From contig JAHHTV010000041.1 of the NCBI GenBank assembly GCA_020024395.1, forward strand, positions 1-11,401: a stretch of 11,401 bases of DNA, given 5' to 3'. The notes under the pieces are model-generated. The model saw only the letters and a list, made by a program, of their open reading frames with translations. It did not search any database and was not told the DNA's origin. Below, one piece after another: positions 1-7,959 of this stretch; position 1 is the stretch's first letter, and the number at the start of each line of letters is the position of its first letter. Origin of the DNA: Anaerotignum sp. (GTDB taxonomy: Bacteria > Bacillota > Clostridia > Lachnospirales > Anaerotignaceae). The position numbers were made by a program, and so were the translations under genes.

Positions 1-565
1 ATTTCACACCAAAATATGCACACAATGCTTTACAAATCCCCTCTGCACATTTCTTGCGATATTCTTCTGATAATAGCAACATCGCTTCTTCTTTATTTGT
101 CATAAAACCACATTCTACCAATACCGCTGGCATATTGGTAGCATTTAACACATACAATGAACCACTTTTCTTGACTCCTCTGTTTTTTCGTTTTGTTGCT
201 GTAATCAACTCTTTTTGCACCAATTCGCCCAAGCGTATTGTTTTTGCATCAGCTTTGTCAAAAATCCAGCTTTCCACACCATTTGCATCATTCCAATCAT
301 TGCCAAAAGCATTTGCATGTATACTAATATATGCATCTGCTTTTGCTTGATTTGCTCGTTTTACCCTTACAGGAAGTGGTGTATCTGTATCTTCTGGTGC
401 GACTGCCAGTGTATCAAAACCGCAACGTTTTAACATTTCCATCAACAATTCTGCCACACCTGCATTAAATGCATTTTCTTTCATACAAGAACCATCTGTA
501 AAACTTGGTGTCCTTTTCCCTGCCGTTTCTTTTCCATGCCCATCATCCACTGCAATACAAATCAT
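1..565 (-). CDS. N-acetylmuramoyl-L-alanine amidase, phage endolysin type (partial, 3' end outside window)
   Basis: Zinc amidase of the Amidase_3 family, which cuts the bond between N-acetylmuramic acid and L-alanine in peptidoglycan. 188 codons are visible before the left edge, with no stop. The zinc ligands are readable: His10 in DDGHG, Glu30 in MKEN and His83 in SIHAN; the catalytic Glu151 sits in VLVECGFMTN. This is essentially the whole catalytic domain; any C-terminal wall-binding domain would lie outside the window. The start ATG at 565 is preceded by AAAGGGG eight bases upstream. There is no signal peptide, as expected for an endolysin that relies on a holin for release. It follows the holin gene by 15 bp, so the two form a lysis cassette. 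A host sporulation or autolysin amidase (CwlC-like) is the alternative, but the holin neighbour favours a phage origin. Confidence 0.9.
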   Translation of the reverse strand, partial: MICIAVDDGHGKETAGKRTPSFTDGSCMKENAFNAGVAELLMEMLKRCGFDTLAVAPEDTDTPLPVRVKRANQAKADAYISIHANAFGNDWNDANGVESWIFDKADAKTIRLGELVQKELITATKRKNRGVKKSGSLYVLNATNMPAVLVECGFMTNKEEAMLLLSEEYRKKCAEGICKALCAYFGVK

Positions 566-580
566 ATTTTGTTCCCCTTT

Positions 581-814
581 CTATCTGTCATTGTTTTTGT
601 CTGAAATACCACTTGTACTTGGGTCAACCAGCACCCCCAAAACTGCCAAACAAGCCGTCGCCAGCAAATATGGGTTTCCCAATACTGTCTTTGCTTCTTG
701 TACCAATATTTCCCAACTGGTAAACAATTCTGGGTCTACTCCAATAGCTGTCAGCACAACGCCAAACAACCCCACCCAAAACCAAGGATTTTTCATTCGT
801 TTTTTGAAATTCAT
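581..814 (-). CDS. Phage holin, phi-LC3 type (Phage_holin_1)
   Basis: A 77-residue membrane protein that should form holes in the cytoplasmic membrane and let the endolysin reach the wall. Two hydrophobic segments are visible, about residues 10-25 and 46-64. The start is basic (MNFKKRMKNP) and the C-terminal motif DPSTSGISD (64-72) resembles the DPTTxGxSD signature of phi-LC3-type holins. Length and layout fit that family. The start ATG at 814 has GGGGAGG seven bases upstream. It lies 22 bp after the coiled-coil gene and 15 bp before the amidase. The family call rests on the motif and topology, not on a search. Confidence 0.85.
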   Translation of the reverse strand: MNFKKRMKNPWFWVGLFGVVLTAIGVDPELFTSWEILVQEAKTVLGNPYLLATACLAVLGVLVDPSTSGISDKNNDR

Positions 815-836
815 TTGTTTGCCTCCCCTCTATATA

Positions 837-1094
837 CTATGCATACTCGTCCAATCTGTGATGTGCAGATTTGGCACTATTTTCCACAACTGCAATACGC
901 CCCTCATGTTCTGTCAATAAACTTCTTACTTCTTCCATATCTTTTTGCATACGCAATATAATATCCAGCTTTGCATCCACAGCCCCACGCCAAGCCGCAT
1001 CTTTGCTGTTATGTTTTTCTTTGCTCTGCAAAAAACTCAACACACCCAACAAACCACCCAATAAAGACAGTGCCAAACCAATTTCAATTTGCAT
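837..1094 (-). CDS. Small membrane-anchored coiled-coil protein of phage lysis module (XhlA-like role possible)
   Basis: An 85-residue protein with one N-terminal hydrophobic segment (about residues 4-22), then a charged, heptad-like helix (about 40-80) ending in VENSAKSAHHRLDEYA. Small proteins with a membrane anchor plus a coiled coil and a VxExxxKxAHHRxD-like tail are common just before holin genes in Firmicutes phages and are often labelled hemolysin XhlA-like. In XhlA itself the anchor is C-terminal, so this is a functional analogue at most. The start is set at ATG 1094 because AAAGGGGTGA lies just upstream. An in-frame extension to 1142 would add 16 residues but has no ribosome site. 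It is the first gene of the cassette, after the accA terminator. The precise function is unknown. Confidence 0.7.
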   Translation of the reverse strand: MQIEIGLALSLLGGLLGVLSFLQSKEKHNSKDAAWRGAVDAKLDIILRMQKDMEEVRSLLTEHEGRIAVVENSAKSAHHRLDEYA

Positions 1095-1165
1095 CTTTCT
1101 CACCCCTTTCTCGTGGAGAGCATAAAAAATATACACTCTCAAAAAGTCCTAACATTTTTTTGCAT
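1095..1165 (-). other. Gap between FASII terminator and lysis cassette
   Basis: About 70 AT-rich bases separate the operon terminator from the first lysis gene. On the minus strand a TATATT hexamer could be a -10, but there is no convincing -35 or extended -10 TG. I see no integrase, attachment core or repeat here. How the cassette is transcribed is therefore not evident from the sequence. Confidence 0.4.
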
Positions 1166-1198
1166 AAAAAAAATCCAATGTATATCACATTGGATTTT
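1163..1198 (-). terminator. Intrinsic terminator of the fab-acc operon
   Basis: On the minus strand AAAATCCAATG, a 7-base loop, then CATTGGATTTT form a perfect 11-bp stem (1170-1180 with 1188-1198), running into eight consecutive Ts. It starts 13 bp after the accA stop codon, which fits termination of the leftward operon. The stem has few G-C pairs but is perfect, and the U-tract is in the right place for leftward transcription only. Confidence 0.85.
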
Positions 1199-1210
1199 CA
1201 AACGATATCA

Positions 1211-1996
1211 TCATTCTGAAAACATACCCAGTTTCCGAAATCTTTGGTATCTTTTTTCTGATATTTCTTTTTTTCCAAATTTTTGCAATGTTTGTATATC
1301 CTGCAACAGTCTTTGTTTCAAATCTGCACACATCACTTCAAATGCATCAAAATTTTCCACAATCACATCTTCTGCCACACCAAAACGCTTCATATCTTCC
1401 GCTGTAATTTTCAAACAAGTTGCTGCATCTGCTGCTTTTGTCGCATCTTCCCACAATATGCTTGCACAGCCCTCAGGAGAAATCACAGAAAATACTGCAT
1501 TTTCCAACATATACACACGATTTGCAACAGAAAGCCCCAAAGCACCACCGCTACCACCTTCACCAATCACAATGGTAATGATAGGTGTTTGCAGACCCAT
1601 CATTTGCATCAAATTATCTGCAATCGCCTGACCTTGCCCTCTTTCTTCTGCTTCTTCTCCACAATATGCACCAGAAGTATCCACAAAACAAATCACAGGA
1701 CGACAAAATTTTTCAGCTTGTTTCATCAAACGCAACGCTTTGCGGTATCCTTCTGGCATTGGGCAACCAAAATTGCAAGCAATTCTTTCCTGTAAATCTC
1801 TTCCTCTTTCAATACCAATAAATGTCACAGGAATATCGCCCAAATTACCAATTCCACCAATTATCGCTGCATCATCAGCATATTTTCTGTCACCATGCAA
1901 TTCTGTACGTTCTGTAAAAAGCTGCTCAATATACGCTCTGGAAGTTGGACGGTCTTGGGCTCTTGCGGCTTGTAATCTTTCATATGCTGTCATCAT
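1211..1996 (-). CDS. accA: Acetyl-CoA carboxylase carboxyltransferase subunit alpha
   Basis: With AccD it transfers the carboxyl group from carboxybiotin on AccB to acetyl-CoA, giving malonyl-CoA for FASII in the cytoplasm. The 261 residues carry the family blocks ELHGDR (32-37), [10 protein letters not shown] (81-90), AEERGQ (116-121), GEGGSGGAL (145-153) and [10 protein letters not shown] (173-182). It is shorter than the roughly 320-residue E. coli protein because the N-terminal helical part is reduced; the catalytic core is complete. The start ATG at 1996 overlaps the accD stop by four bases (ATGA), with AAAGGAGGGG inside the accD end, so translation is probably coupled. A second ATG at 1993 directly follows and could also be used. 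It is the last gene of the operon, before the terminator. Confidence 0.96.
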   Translation of the reverse strand: MMTAYERLQAARAQDRPTSRAYIEQLFTERTELHGDRKYADDAAIIGGIGNLGDIPVTFIGIERGRDLQERIACNFGCPMPEGYRKALRLMKQAEKFCRPVICFVDTSGAYCGEEAEERGQGQAIADNLMQMMGLQTPIITIVIGEGGSGGALGLSVANRVYMLENAVFSVISPEGCASILWEDATKAADAATCLKITAEDMKRFGVAEDVIVENFDAFEVMCADLKQRLLQDIQTLQKFGKKEISEKRYQRFRKLGMFSE

Positions 1997-2847
1997 GCCT
2001 TAGCCCCTCCTTTGCTGTGTTGTTTGAGCAAACGTGCCAATGTTTTTCGCATATCGGTTCTTTGCACAATGGCATCTACAAAACCACAATCTTGTAAAAA
2101 TTCTGCTCTTTGGAAATCATCAGGCAATTTTTTCTTTGTTGTCTGTTCAATCACACGACGTCCTGCAAAACCAATCAAAGCATTTGGTTCAGAAAGTATA
2201 ATATCCCCTAACATGGCAAAACTTGCCGTCACACCGCCCGTTGTTGGATCAGTCAAAACCGTGATATACAAACCACCTTTGTCGCTGTGGTATTGTACCG
2301 CACCGCTTGTTTTTGCCATCTGCATCAAAGACAATATGCCTTCTTGCATTCTAGCACCACCTGACGCTGTAAATCCCACAACAGGCAAATCATGCTCTGC
2401 GGCATATTCAAACAATCTTGTAATTTTTTCACCAACCACAGACCCCATACTCCCCATCATAAACTGTGGGTCCATCACAAATATCGCACAAGGCTGTTGA
2501 TGAATGGTTGCAGTGCCACAAATGACACCTTCTTCTTGACCAGTTGCGGCTTTTGTTGTTTCCATTTTATTTTCATATCCCGGAAAATCCAAAGGATTTT
2601 GTGTTTTCAAACCAGTTATCAATTCTTGGAAACTTCCTTTATCACAAGTCGCTTTTAATCTGTTTTTTGCGTTAATTCTGTAATGGTATCCACACGCAGG
2701 GCAAACCATTTTATTTTTTGCAACAGAACGTTTCACATCTATCGATTTACAAATGGGGCATCTAATTTTTTCTTCCACCATTGGTGTAATGCCGCCACTT
2801 TCCAGCACATTTCTTGATTTTCGGAACATCCCAACAATATTATTCAA
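1993..2847 (-). CDS. accD: Acetyl-CoA carboxylase carboxyltransferase subunit beta
   Basis: Partner of AccA in the carboxyltransferase. The 284-residue protein has the expected N-terminal Cys4 zinc ribbon (Cys30, Cys33, Cys49, Cys52) followed by the crotonase-like core with [10 protein letters not shown] (132-141), SGGARMQEG (162-170), [10 protein letters not shown] (190-199) and AGRRVIEQT (218-226). The start chosen is TTG at 2847, eight bases after a GGAGG that lies within the end of accC; this gives an 8-base overlap with accC. The next in-frame ATG (2829, residue 7) has only a weak GTTGGG upstream, so the TTG is preferred. The stop overlaps the start of accA. Confidence 0.95.
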   Translation of the reverse strand: MNNIVGMFRKSRNVLESGGITPMVEEKIRCPICKSIDVKRSVAKNKMVCPACGYHYRINAKNRLKATCDKGSFQELITGLKTQNPLDFPGYENKMETTKAATGQEEGVICGTATIHQQPCAIFVMDPQFMMGSMGSVVGEKITRLFEYAAEHDLPVVGFTASGGARMQEGILSLMQMAKTSGAVQYHSDKGGLYITVLTDPTTGGVTASFAMLGDIILSEPNALIGFAGRRVIEQTTKKKLPDDFQRAEFLQDCGFVDAIVQRTDMRKTLARLLKQHSKGGAKA

Positions 2848-4174
2848 GTTCTGTGCCTCCTTCCGCCAACAATTCAGGCAATATCAAGGTATCATATTCC
2901 CCTTTTTGGAATTTTTTATTTCTCACCAAACGCAGTTGGTCTTCAATATTGGTATTGATACCATGAATGACCATTTCACAAAGTGCCACTTCCATTTTCC
3001 GAATGGCATCTTCTCTTGTTGGTGCATATACAATCAATTTACCAATCATGGCATCATAAAACGGTACAATCAAACAATCCTGCACCAATGCTGTATCAAA
3101 ATGCACTCTTGCACCACCTGGCACATGTAGAAAATCCACTTGTCCTGTACTTCTTGCGTTAATACGACATTCTATCGCATGTCCATGCAAATGAATATCT
3201 TCTTGTTTGAAATCCAGTGGTCTTTTGCAAGCAATGCGAATTTGCCATTTTACAATATCCACATCACTAATTTCTTCTGTAATGGGGTGTTCCACCTGCA
3301 AACGAGTATTCATTTCAATAAAATAAAATTTTCCATCAGGGGCAAGCAAGAACTCTACTGTACCTGCATTCACATACTTTGCAGCCTTTGCTGCTTTGAT
3401 TGCCGCATCTGCCATATTTTGTCGAATTTCTTCTGTTATCACAGGGCAAGGTGTTTCTTCCAATACTTTTTGTTTGTTGAGTTGTAAAGAGCAATCTCTT
3501 TCTCCCAAGCAAACAATATTGCCAAATGCATCTGCCAAAATCTGCATTTCCACATGACGCACAGAATGTAAATATTTTTCCAAAAATACATCACCATTGC
3601 CAAAAGCACTTTTTGCCTCTGCTGATGCAGCCAAAAAAGAAGCTTCCAAATCTTCTGCTTTTTCCACAACACGGATACCTTTGCCGCCACCGCCTGCGGT
3701 TGCTTTTACCAATATCGGATATCCGATTTCATCTGCAAGTCTTTTTGCTTCTTCCACATCATGTAAAATTTCTGTTCCTGGCACAACAGGTACGCCAATT
3801 TCTTTCATCAACTGACGAGAATGGTCTTTATCACCCATCATATCCAAAACAGAGCTATCTGGCCCAATAAATACAATGCCTTTTTCTTCACACAATGCTG
3901 CAAATTCTGCATTTTCAGACAAAAAGCCATATCCTGGGTGAATGGCTGTGGCATTGGATGCCAAAGCCGCACTGATGATATTTTTCTGGTTCAAATAGCT
4001 TTCTGCTGCGGCATTTGCACCAATACAAATGCGTTCATCAGCCAATGCCACATGCAGAGAATTTTGGTCAGCCTCAGAATATACTGCCACTGTTTCAATG
4101 CCCATTTCTTTGCAAGCACGAATAATGCGAACGGCAACTTCTCCTCTGTTAGCAATCAGAATTTTTGAAAACAT
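2840..4174 (-). CDS. accC: Acetyl-CoA carboxylase, biotin carboxylase subunit
   Basis: ATP-grasp enzyme that carboxylates the biotin on AccB with bicarbonate and ATP. Its 444 residues are close to the usual length of about 450. Visible are the N-terminal [17 protein letters not shown] segment, Lys116 and Lys157 (ATP site), the glycine-rich loop GGGGKG (161-166), His207, Glu274, and the [12 protein letters not shown] block (286-297) with Glu287, Arg291 and Glu295, plus Arg337. These match the E. coli active-site set within a shift of two residues. The ATG at 4174 is preceded by AAAGGAG, which overlaps the last codons of fabZ; the gap to fabZ is 6 bp. It lacks the biotin domain of pyruvate carboxylases, and its neighbours confirm the acetyl-CoA carboxylase role. 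Confidence 0.97.
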   Translation of the reverse strand: MFSKILIANRGEVAVRIIRACKEMGIETVAVYSEADQNSLHVALADERICIGANAAAESYLNQKNIISAALASNATAIHPGYGFLSENAEFAALCEEKGIVFIGPDSSVLDMMGDKDHSRQLMKEIGVPVVPGTEILHDVEEAKRLADEIGYPILVKATAGGGGKGIRVVEKAEDLEASFLAASAEAKSAFGNGDVFLEKYLHSVRHVEMQILADAFGNIVCLGERDCSLQLNKQKVLEETPCPVITEEIRQNMADAAIKAAKAAKYVNAGTVEFLLAPDGKFYFIEMNTRLQVEHPITEEISDVDIVKWQIRIACKRPLDFKQEDIHLHGHAIECRINARSTGQVDFLHVPGGARVHFDTALVQDCLIVPFYDAMIGKLIVYAPTREDAIRKMEVALCEMVIHGINTNIEDQLRLVRNKKFQKGEYDTLILPELLAEGGTELE

Positions 4175-4180
4175 ATCGCA

Positions 4181-4594
4181 TTACTCCTTTATCAGTGCAA
4201 AAGAAAATTCTGCACTTACACATAATTTACCATCCACATAGCCTTTGCCACTTGCCCAATAAAAAGGGCCTTTATGTTTAATCAGTGTGCATTCTGTTTC
4301 AAACACATCACCAGGACGCACACTGTTTTTGAAACGCACTTTGTCTAATCCTGTAAAATAAGGTGTTGCACCTTCTTCAGCTTCTGACAACAGTACACAG
4401 GCGGACTGTCCGAGAATTTCGCACAAAATAACACCTGGCACAACGGGATTTTCGGGAAAATGCCCTTTCAAAAACCATTCTGTACCATCAATGGTTTTTT
4501 TACCATGCGCAACACCATCACGCAATTCTGCTTCATCAATCAAAAGCATATTGTCCCGATGGGGCAATATTTTTTTCAATTCTTCTTGTTTCAT
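4181..4594 (-). CDS. fabZ: 3-hydroxyacyl-ACP dehydratase
   Basis: Removes water from 3-hydroxyacyl-ACP to give trans-2-enoyl-ACP in the elongation cycle. The 137-residue hotdog-fold protein has the start signature LPHRDNMLLID (10-20) and the active-site helix GHFPENPVVPGVILCE with catalytic His45 and Glu59. Position between accB and accC is the classical one for fabZ. The ATG at 4594 has AGAAGG eight bases upstream. No second dehydratase/isomerase (FabA, FabN or FabM) is present in this cluster; sequence alone does not settle whether this FabZ also isomerises toward unsaturated fatty acids, as FabN does. Confidence 0.95.
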   Translation of the reverse strand: MKQEELKKILPHRDNMLLIDEAELRDGVAHGKKTIDGTEWFLKGHFPENPVVPGVILCEILGQSACVLLSEAEEGATPYFTGLDKVRFKNSVRPGDVFETECTLIKHKGPFYWASGKGYVDGKLCVSAEFSFALIKE

Positions 4595-4620
4595 CTGTTC
4601 CGCCTTCTTTCTATTTATTT

Positions 4621-5058
4621 TTAATCTTCTCTGATACGGAACAATGTCTGCCCATATTCTACAATCTGTGCATCAGACACACAGATTTCTTCTACAATAC
4701 CGCTACACTCTGCGGCAATTTGGTTAAACATTTTCATAGACTCCACAATACAGATTGTGTCACCTGCATTGATGTGGTCACCCACAGACACATAAGGAGC
4801 TGCACCGCTTTGAGAAGCCAAATACACCGTGCCCACTAAAGGGGTTTTTTGTTCGTAAAAATCATCTTCCAGTATTGGTTTTGGCTGTTCTTTTGGCATA
4901 GGTGTTATTTGTACGGTTTCTTGCACCATTGGCACAACCACACCTTCGCTTTTGCCAGATTCCAATACCAAATGGCTTTCTCCTTCTGTCAATTCCAGTT
5001 TTGTCAAACCATTTTGTTTCATAATATTTGCCAATTCCGCAATTTTACTGATATCCAT
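4621..5058 (-). CDS. accB: Biotin carboxyl carrier protein of acetyl-CoA carboxylase
   Basis: Swinging-arm subunit that carries carboxybiotin between AccC and AccD/AccA. Of its 145 residues, about 1-35 form the N-terminal helix and strand typical of BCCP, 36-70 a Pro/Glu-containing linker, and 72-145 the biotinyl domain. The biotinylated lysine is Lys109 in VESMKMFNQI; the common form is EAMKM, here with Ser in place of Ala. The segment ASQSGAAPYVSVGD keeps the length of the BCCP thumb region. The ATG at 5058 follows the fabF stop by 6 bp, with AAAGGG at the fabF end as ribosome site. The biotin ligase needed to modify it is not encoded in this window. Confidence 0.95.
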   Translation of the reverse strand: MDISKIAELANIMKQNGLTKLELTEGESHLVLESGKSEGVVVPMVQETVQITPMPKEQPKPILEDDFYEQKTPLVGTVYLASQSGAAPYVSVGDHINAGDTICIVESMKMFNQIAAECSGIVEEICVSDAQIVEYGQTLFRIRED

Positions 5059-5064
5059 AATCCA

Positions 5065-6300
5065 TCACCCTTTGAACTTTTTGAATGCAATACAAGCATT
5101 GTGTCCACCAAATCCCAAAGATGTAGACAACACAGCTTCCAATTCTGCTTCTTCTGCCACATTTGGTGTATAATGCAAATCGCACAATTCATCTTGTTCC
5201 AACAAATTGATGGTAGGCGGTACCAAATTATGGTTCATTGCATAAATGGATGCAATGGCTTCTGCGGCACCTGCTGCCCCCAACATATGTCCTGTCATAG
5301 ATTTTGTAGAGCTGATATGCACTTTTTTTGCATCTTCGTCGCCGAGTGCTTTATGAATGGCATTTGTTTCTGTTTTATCGTTCAATGCAGTGCCTGTGCC
5401 GTGTGCATTGATATATATTTTTTCAACTGGAATATCTTGTATTTCTGCCATAGCCTCTTTGATTGCTTTTGCACTTGCCACAGCACTTTCGTCAGGTGCT
5501 GTCACATGGTGTGCATCACAAGTAGAACCATAGCCGCAAACTTCTGCATAAATTTTTGCACCTCTTGCTTTTGCGTGTTCATATTCCTCCAATATCAACG
5601 CACCAGCACCCTCACCCATCACAAAACCGCCTCTGCGTTTATCAAAAGGCAACGATGCTGCGTTAACATCTTCTGAGGCACTCAATGCCATACACGCACC
5701 AAAACCAGCAACAGCCAATTCTGTAATTGCTGCCTCACTACCACCACAAATCGCCGCTGTCACATATCCATGACGAATCGCTCTAAACGCTTCCCCAATG
5801 GAAGTTGTACCCGTTGCACAAGCAGTTGTCATAGACACACAAGGGCCTTGTGCATGAAATTTAATGGCAATATGCCCTGCTGCAATATTACTAATCATTT
5901 TTGGAATAAACAAAGGGGATACACGTCTTGGGCCTTTTTCCTCCATCACTTTGTAAGACTCAGCAAATGTTTCAAAGCCACCAATACCGCTACCAAAATA
6001 CACACCCAATGCATCATTTGCAATATTGCCTTCCAAACCACTATCTGTCATCGCTTCTGTTGCAGCAGCCATTGCATATTGTGTAAAACGGTCTACTTTT
6101 TTTGCAGACAATTTATCCATACAACACAGAGGGTCAAAATCTTTGACTTCTGCTGCCAATTTATATTTTGATTCGGAAACGTCAAAACGTGTAATCATAC
6201 CAATACCGTTTTTGCCGTTTTTCAAACCTTCCCAAAAATCGGGAGCCGTGTTGCCAATCGGTGTCACTGCACCCATTCCTGTTACAACAACTCTTTTCAT
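5065..6300 (-). CDS. fabF: 3-oxoacyl-ACP synthase II (elongating condensing enzyme)
   Basis: Condenses malonyl-ACP with the growing acyl-ACP. The 411-residue thiolase-fold protein shows the Cys-His-His triad: Cys161 in TTACATG, His300 in INAHGTGT and His338 in KSMTGH, with Lys333 nearby, and the C-terminal LGFGGHNA block. The start is ATG 6300, where AGGAGG lies six bases upstream and the protein begins MKRVVVTGMG; an upstream in-frame extension of 11 residues would run into the fabG end and lacks this spacing. The gap to fabG is 10 bp. No separate fabB is present, so in this cluster FabF is the only elongating synthase. Confidence 0.96.
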   Translation of the reverse strand: MKRVVVTGMGAVTPIGNTAPDFWEGLKNGKNGIGMITRFDVSESKYKLAAEVKDFDPLCCMDKLSAKKVDRFTQYAMAAATEAMTDSGLEGNIANDALGVYFGSGIGGFETFAESYKVMEEKGPRRVSPLFIPKMISNIAAGHIAIKFHAQGPCVSMTTACATGTTSIGEAFRAIRHGYVTAAICGGSEAAITELAVAGFGACMALSASEDVNAASLPFDKRRGGFVMGEGAGALILEEYEHAKARGAKIYAEVCGYGSTCDAHHVTAPDESAVASAKAIKEAMAEIQDIPVEKIYINAHGTGTALNDKTETNAIHKALGDEDAKKVHISSTKSMTGHMLGAAGAAEAIASIYAMNHNLVPPTINLLEQDELCDLHYTPNVAEEAELEAVLSTSLGFGGHNACIAFKKFKG

Positions 6301-6310
6301 AAAGTACCTC

Positions 6311-7045
6311 CTACATTGCCAGTCCACCGTCAATGCGAATTACCTCGCCCGTAATATAATCGGACTGGTCACTTGCCAAAAACAACGCAAGTTTTGCCAC
6401 ATCTTGTGGTGTACCAAATTTTTTCATCGGAATAAAGTCTTTCAACTGGTTATTTTCGGAAAGATTTTCTGTCATATCCGTTGCAATAAAACCAGGTGCA
6501 ATGGCATTACAGCAAACGCCTCTGCCTGCCAATTCTTTTGCAATAGATTTTGTCAAGCCCACAAGCCCTGCCTTTGATGCAGAATAATTCGCTTGACCAG
6601 GATTTCCCATCAATCCAGAAACAGAACTGATGTTTATGATTTTACCGCTTCTTTGTTTCATCATCACAGGATATACCTGTTTTATCATATAAAAAGCACC
6701 TTTCAGATTTGTGTCCACCACGCTGTCAAAATCGGGGACTTTCATCATTGGTACCAATTTGTCCTTGGTAATACCCGCATTGTTTACCAGTATATCTACA
6801 CCGCCAAAATCTTTTACAATCTGTTTGCAGATGGTTGCAACCTGCTGTGCATCTGCCACATTACACTGATAAGCTTCTGCTTTCACACCCATTTGCAAAA
6901 GTTCTGCTTTTGTTTCTTCTGCTTTTTGGGTATTACCAGCATAAAGCAATGCGATATTTGCACCATTTTGTGCAAACATTTTACAAATGGCAGCACCAAT
7001 ACCACGGGAACCACCTGTCACAATGGCTGTTTTTCCTTTTAACAT
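6311..7045 (-). CDS. fabG: 3-oxoacyl-ACP reductase (NADPH)
   Basis: Short-chain dehydrogenase that reduces 3-oxoacyl-ACP to 3-hydroxyacyl-ACP. In 244 residues it has the cofactor motif TGGSRGIG (10-17), NNAG (88-91), Asn113, and the catalytic Ser141, Tyr154 and Lys158 in the 13-residue Ser-Tyr spacing seen in E. coli FabG. The C-terminal YITGEVIRIDGGLAM is typical. The ATG at 7045 overlaps the fabD end by seven bases, with GAGGAGG inside fabD as ribosome site. Other short-chain dehydrogenases look similar, but the operon context makes FabG secure. Confidence 0.96.
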   Translation of the reverse strand: MLKGKTAIVTGGSRGIGAAICKMFAQNGANIALLYAGNTQKAEETKAELLQMGVKAEAYQCNVADAQQVATICKQIVKDFGGVDILVNNAGITKDKLVPMMKVPDFDSVVDTNLKGAFYMIKQVYPVMMKQRSGKIINISSVSGLMGNPGQANYSASKAGLVGLTKSIAKELAGRGVCCNAIAPGFIATDMTENLSENNQLKDFIPMKKFGTPQDVAKLALFLASDQSDYITGEVIRIDGGLAM

Positions 7046-7959
7046 ATCTTGTGTACCTCCTCTGCCACTTGGCGTGCTTCTTCCATATTGGAAACAGCAA
7101 ACACTTTGCTATCTGGAAGAATACGGCTGATGAGTTTTTTCAGTGTTGTACCAACACCCACTTCTATAAATATATCAAAGCCGTCTTTCGCCATATTTTC
7201 AATACTTTCTTGCCAACGCAAGGAATGGTTAATTTGTTTTTCCATCAAATCCAATACATTTTCTGTATAAGGTTTTGTTGTAAAGTTAGAATATACAACA
7301 ATTTCTGGTTTCTGTATAGAAATTTCTTTTATTCCCTTTGCAAATGCCACCGATGCATCATTCATAAATGGAGAGTGAAAACCGCCACCAACTGCCACAG
7401 GCAAGCATCTACCGCCTGCTGTTTTCACTTCCTTACCAAATTCGTCCAATTCTTCTTTTTTGCCTGCAACCACCAGCTGTCCAGGTCCATTATAATTTAC
7501 AGGGAATACATTTTCATAATTTTCACACAATGCTTCTACTACATTGTTTTCCATTTTCATCACTGCCACCATGGATGCAGGATTTTCTTTTGCTGCTTTG
7601 CCCATTGCAGCCCCTCTTGTGCAAGCAATGCGAAACCCATCCAATGGTGTATATGCTTTGGCAAATGCTAACGCTGGCACTTCTCCCAATGAAAAACCTG
7701 CAACACCATCTGGTATAACACCTGCTTCTTGCAGTGCCAATGCTGCCGCAATATCTGCCAAATATAAACAAGGTTGTGTATTTTCTGTTTGTTTCAATTC
7801 TTCATCTGTACCTGCAAAGCACTGTTGTAAAGTACCGGGGCGGATTTCCTCCGCCCTGTCAAACAATTCTTTGATATTTTGTTTTTCATCATAGAATTCT
7901 TTGCCCATACCGGCCTTTTGTGCCCCTTGTCCAGAAAAGACAAAGGCTATTTTACCCAT
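7039..7959 (-). CDS. fabD: Malonyl-CoA:ACP transacylase
   Basis: Transfers malonyl from CoA to the ACP phosphopantetheine arm. The 306-residue protein begins MGKIAFVFSGQGAQ, with nucleophile Ser90 in GFSLGE, Arg115 (malonyl carboxylate binding, Arg117 of E. coli) and His195 in GGGFHSPFM. The usual GHSLGE has His before the serine; here it is Phe. The start is ATG 7959: AAAGGAG lies seven bases upstream and the family N-terminus begins there, whereas the longer frame up to 8070 only reads through the end of fabK. It overlaps fabK by 13 bp and fabG by 7 bp, which suggests translational coupling. Confidence 0.95.
   Translation of the reverse strand: MGKIAFVFSGQGAQKAGMGKEFYDEKQNIKELFDRAEEIRPGTLQQCFAGTDEELKQTENTQPCLYLADIAAALALQEAGVIPDGVAGFSLGEVPALAFAKAYTPLDGFRIACTRGAAMGKAAKENPASMVAVMKMENNVVEALCENYENVFPVNYNGPGQLVVAGKKEELDEFGKEVKTAGGRCLPVAVGGGFHSPFMNDASVAFAKGIKEISIQKPEIVVYSNFTTKPYTENVLDLMEKQINHSLRWQESIENMAKDGFDIFIEVGVGTTLKKLISRILPDSKVFAVSNMEEARQVAEEVHKIC

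Noticed and set aside
1095..1142. Sixteen-residue extension of the coiled-coil protein
   Set aside because: A strong ribosome site, AAAGGGGTGA, lies inside the extension and points to the ATG at 1094.
4849..5676. Long open frame of 275 codons on the plus strand
   Set aside because: It lies opposite accB and fabF, is rich in Cys, Phe and His as expected from the antisense of an AT-rich gene, has no ribosome site and resembles no family.
6835..7671. Open frame of 278 codons on the plus strand
   Set aside because: Antisense of fabG and fabD with the same odd Cys/His/Phe composition; both minus-strand genes are certain.
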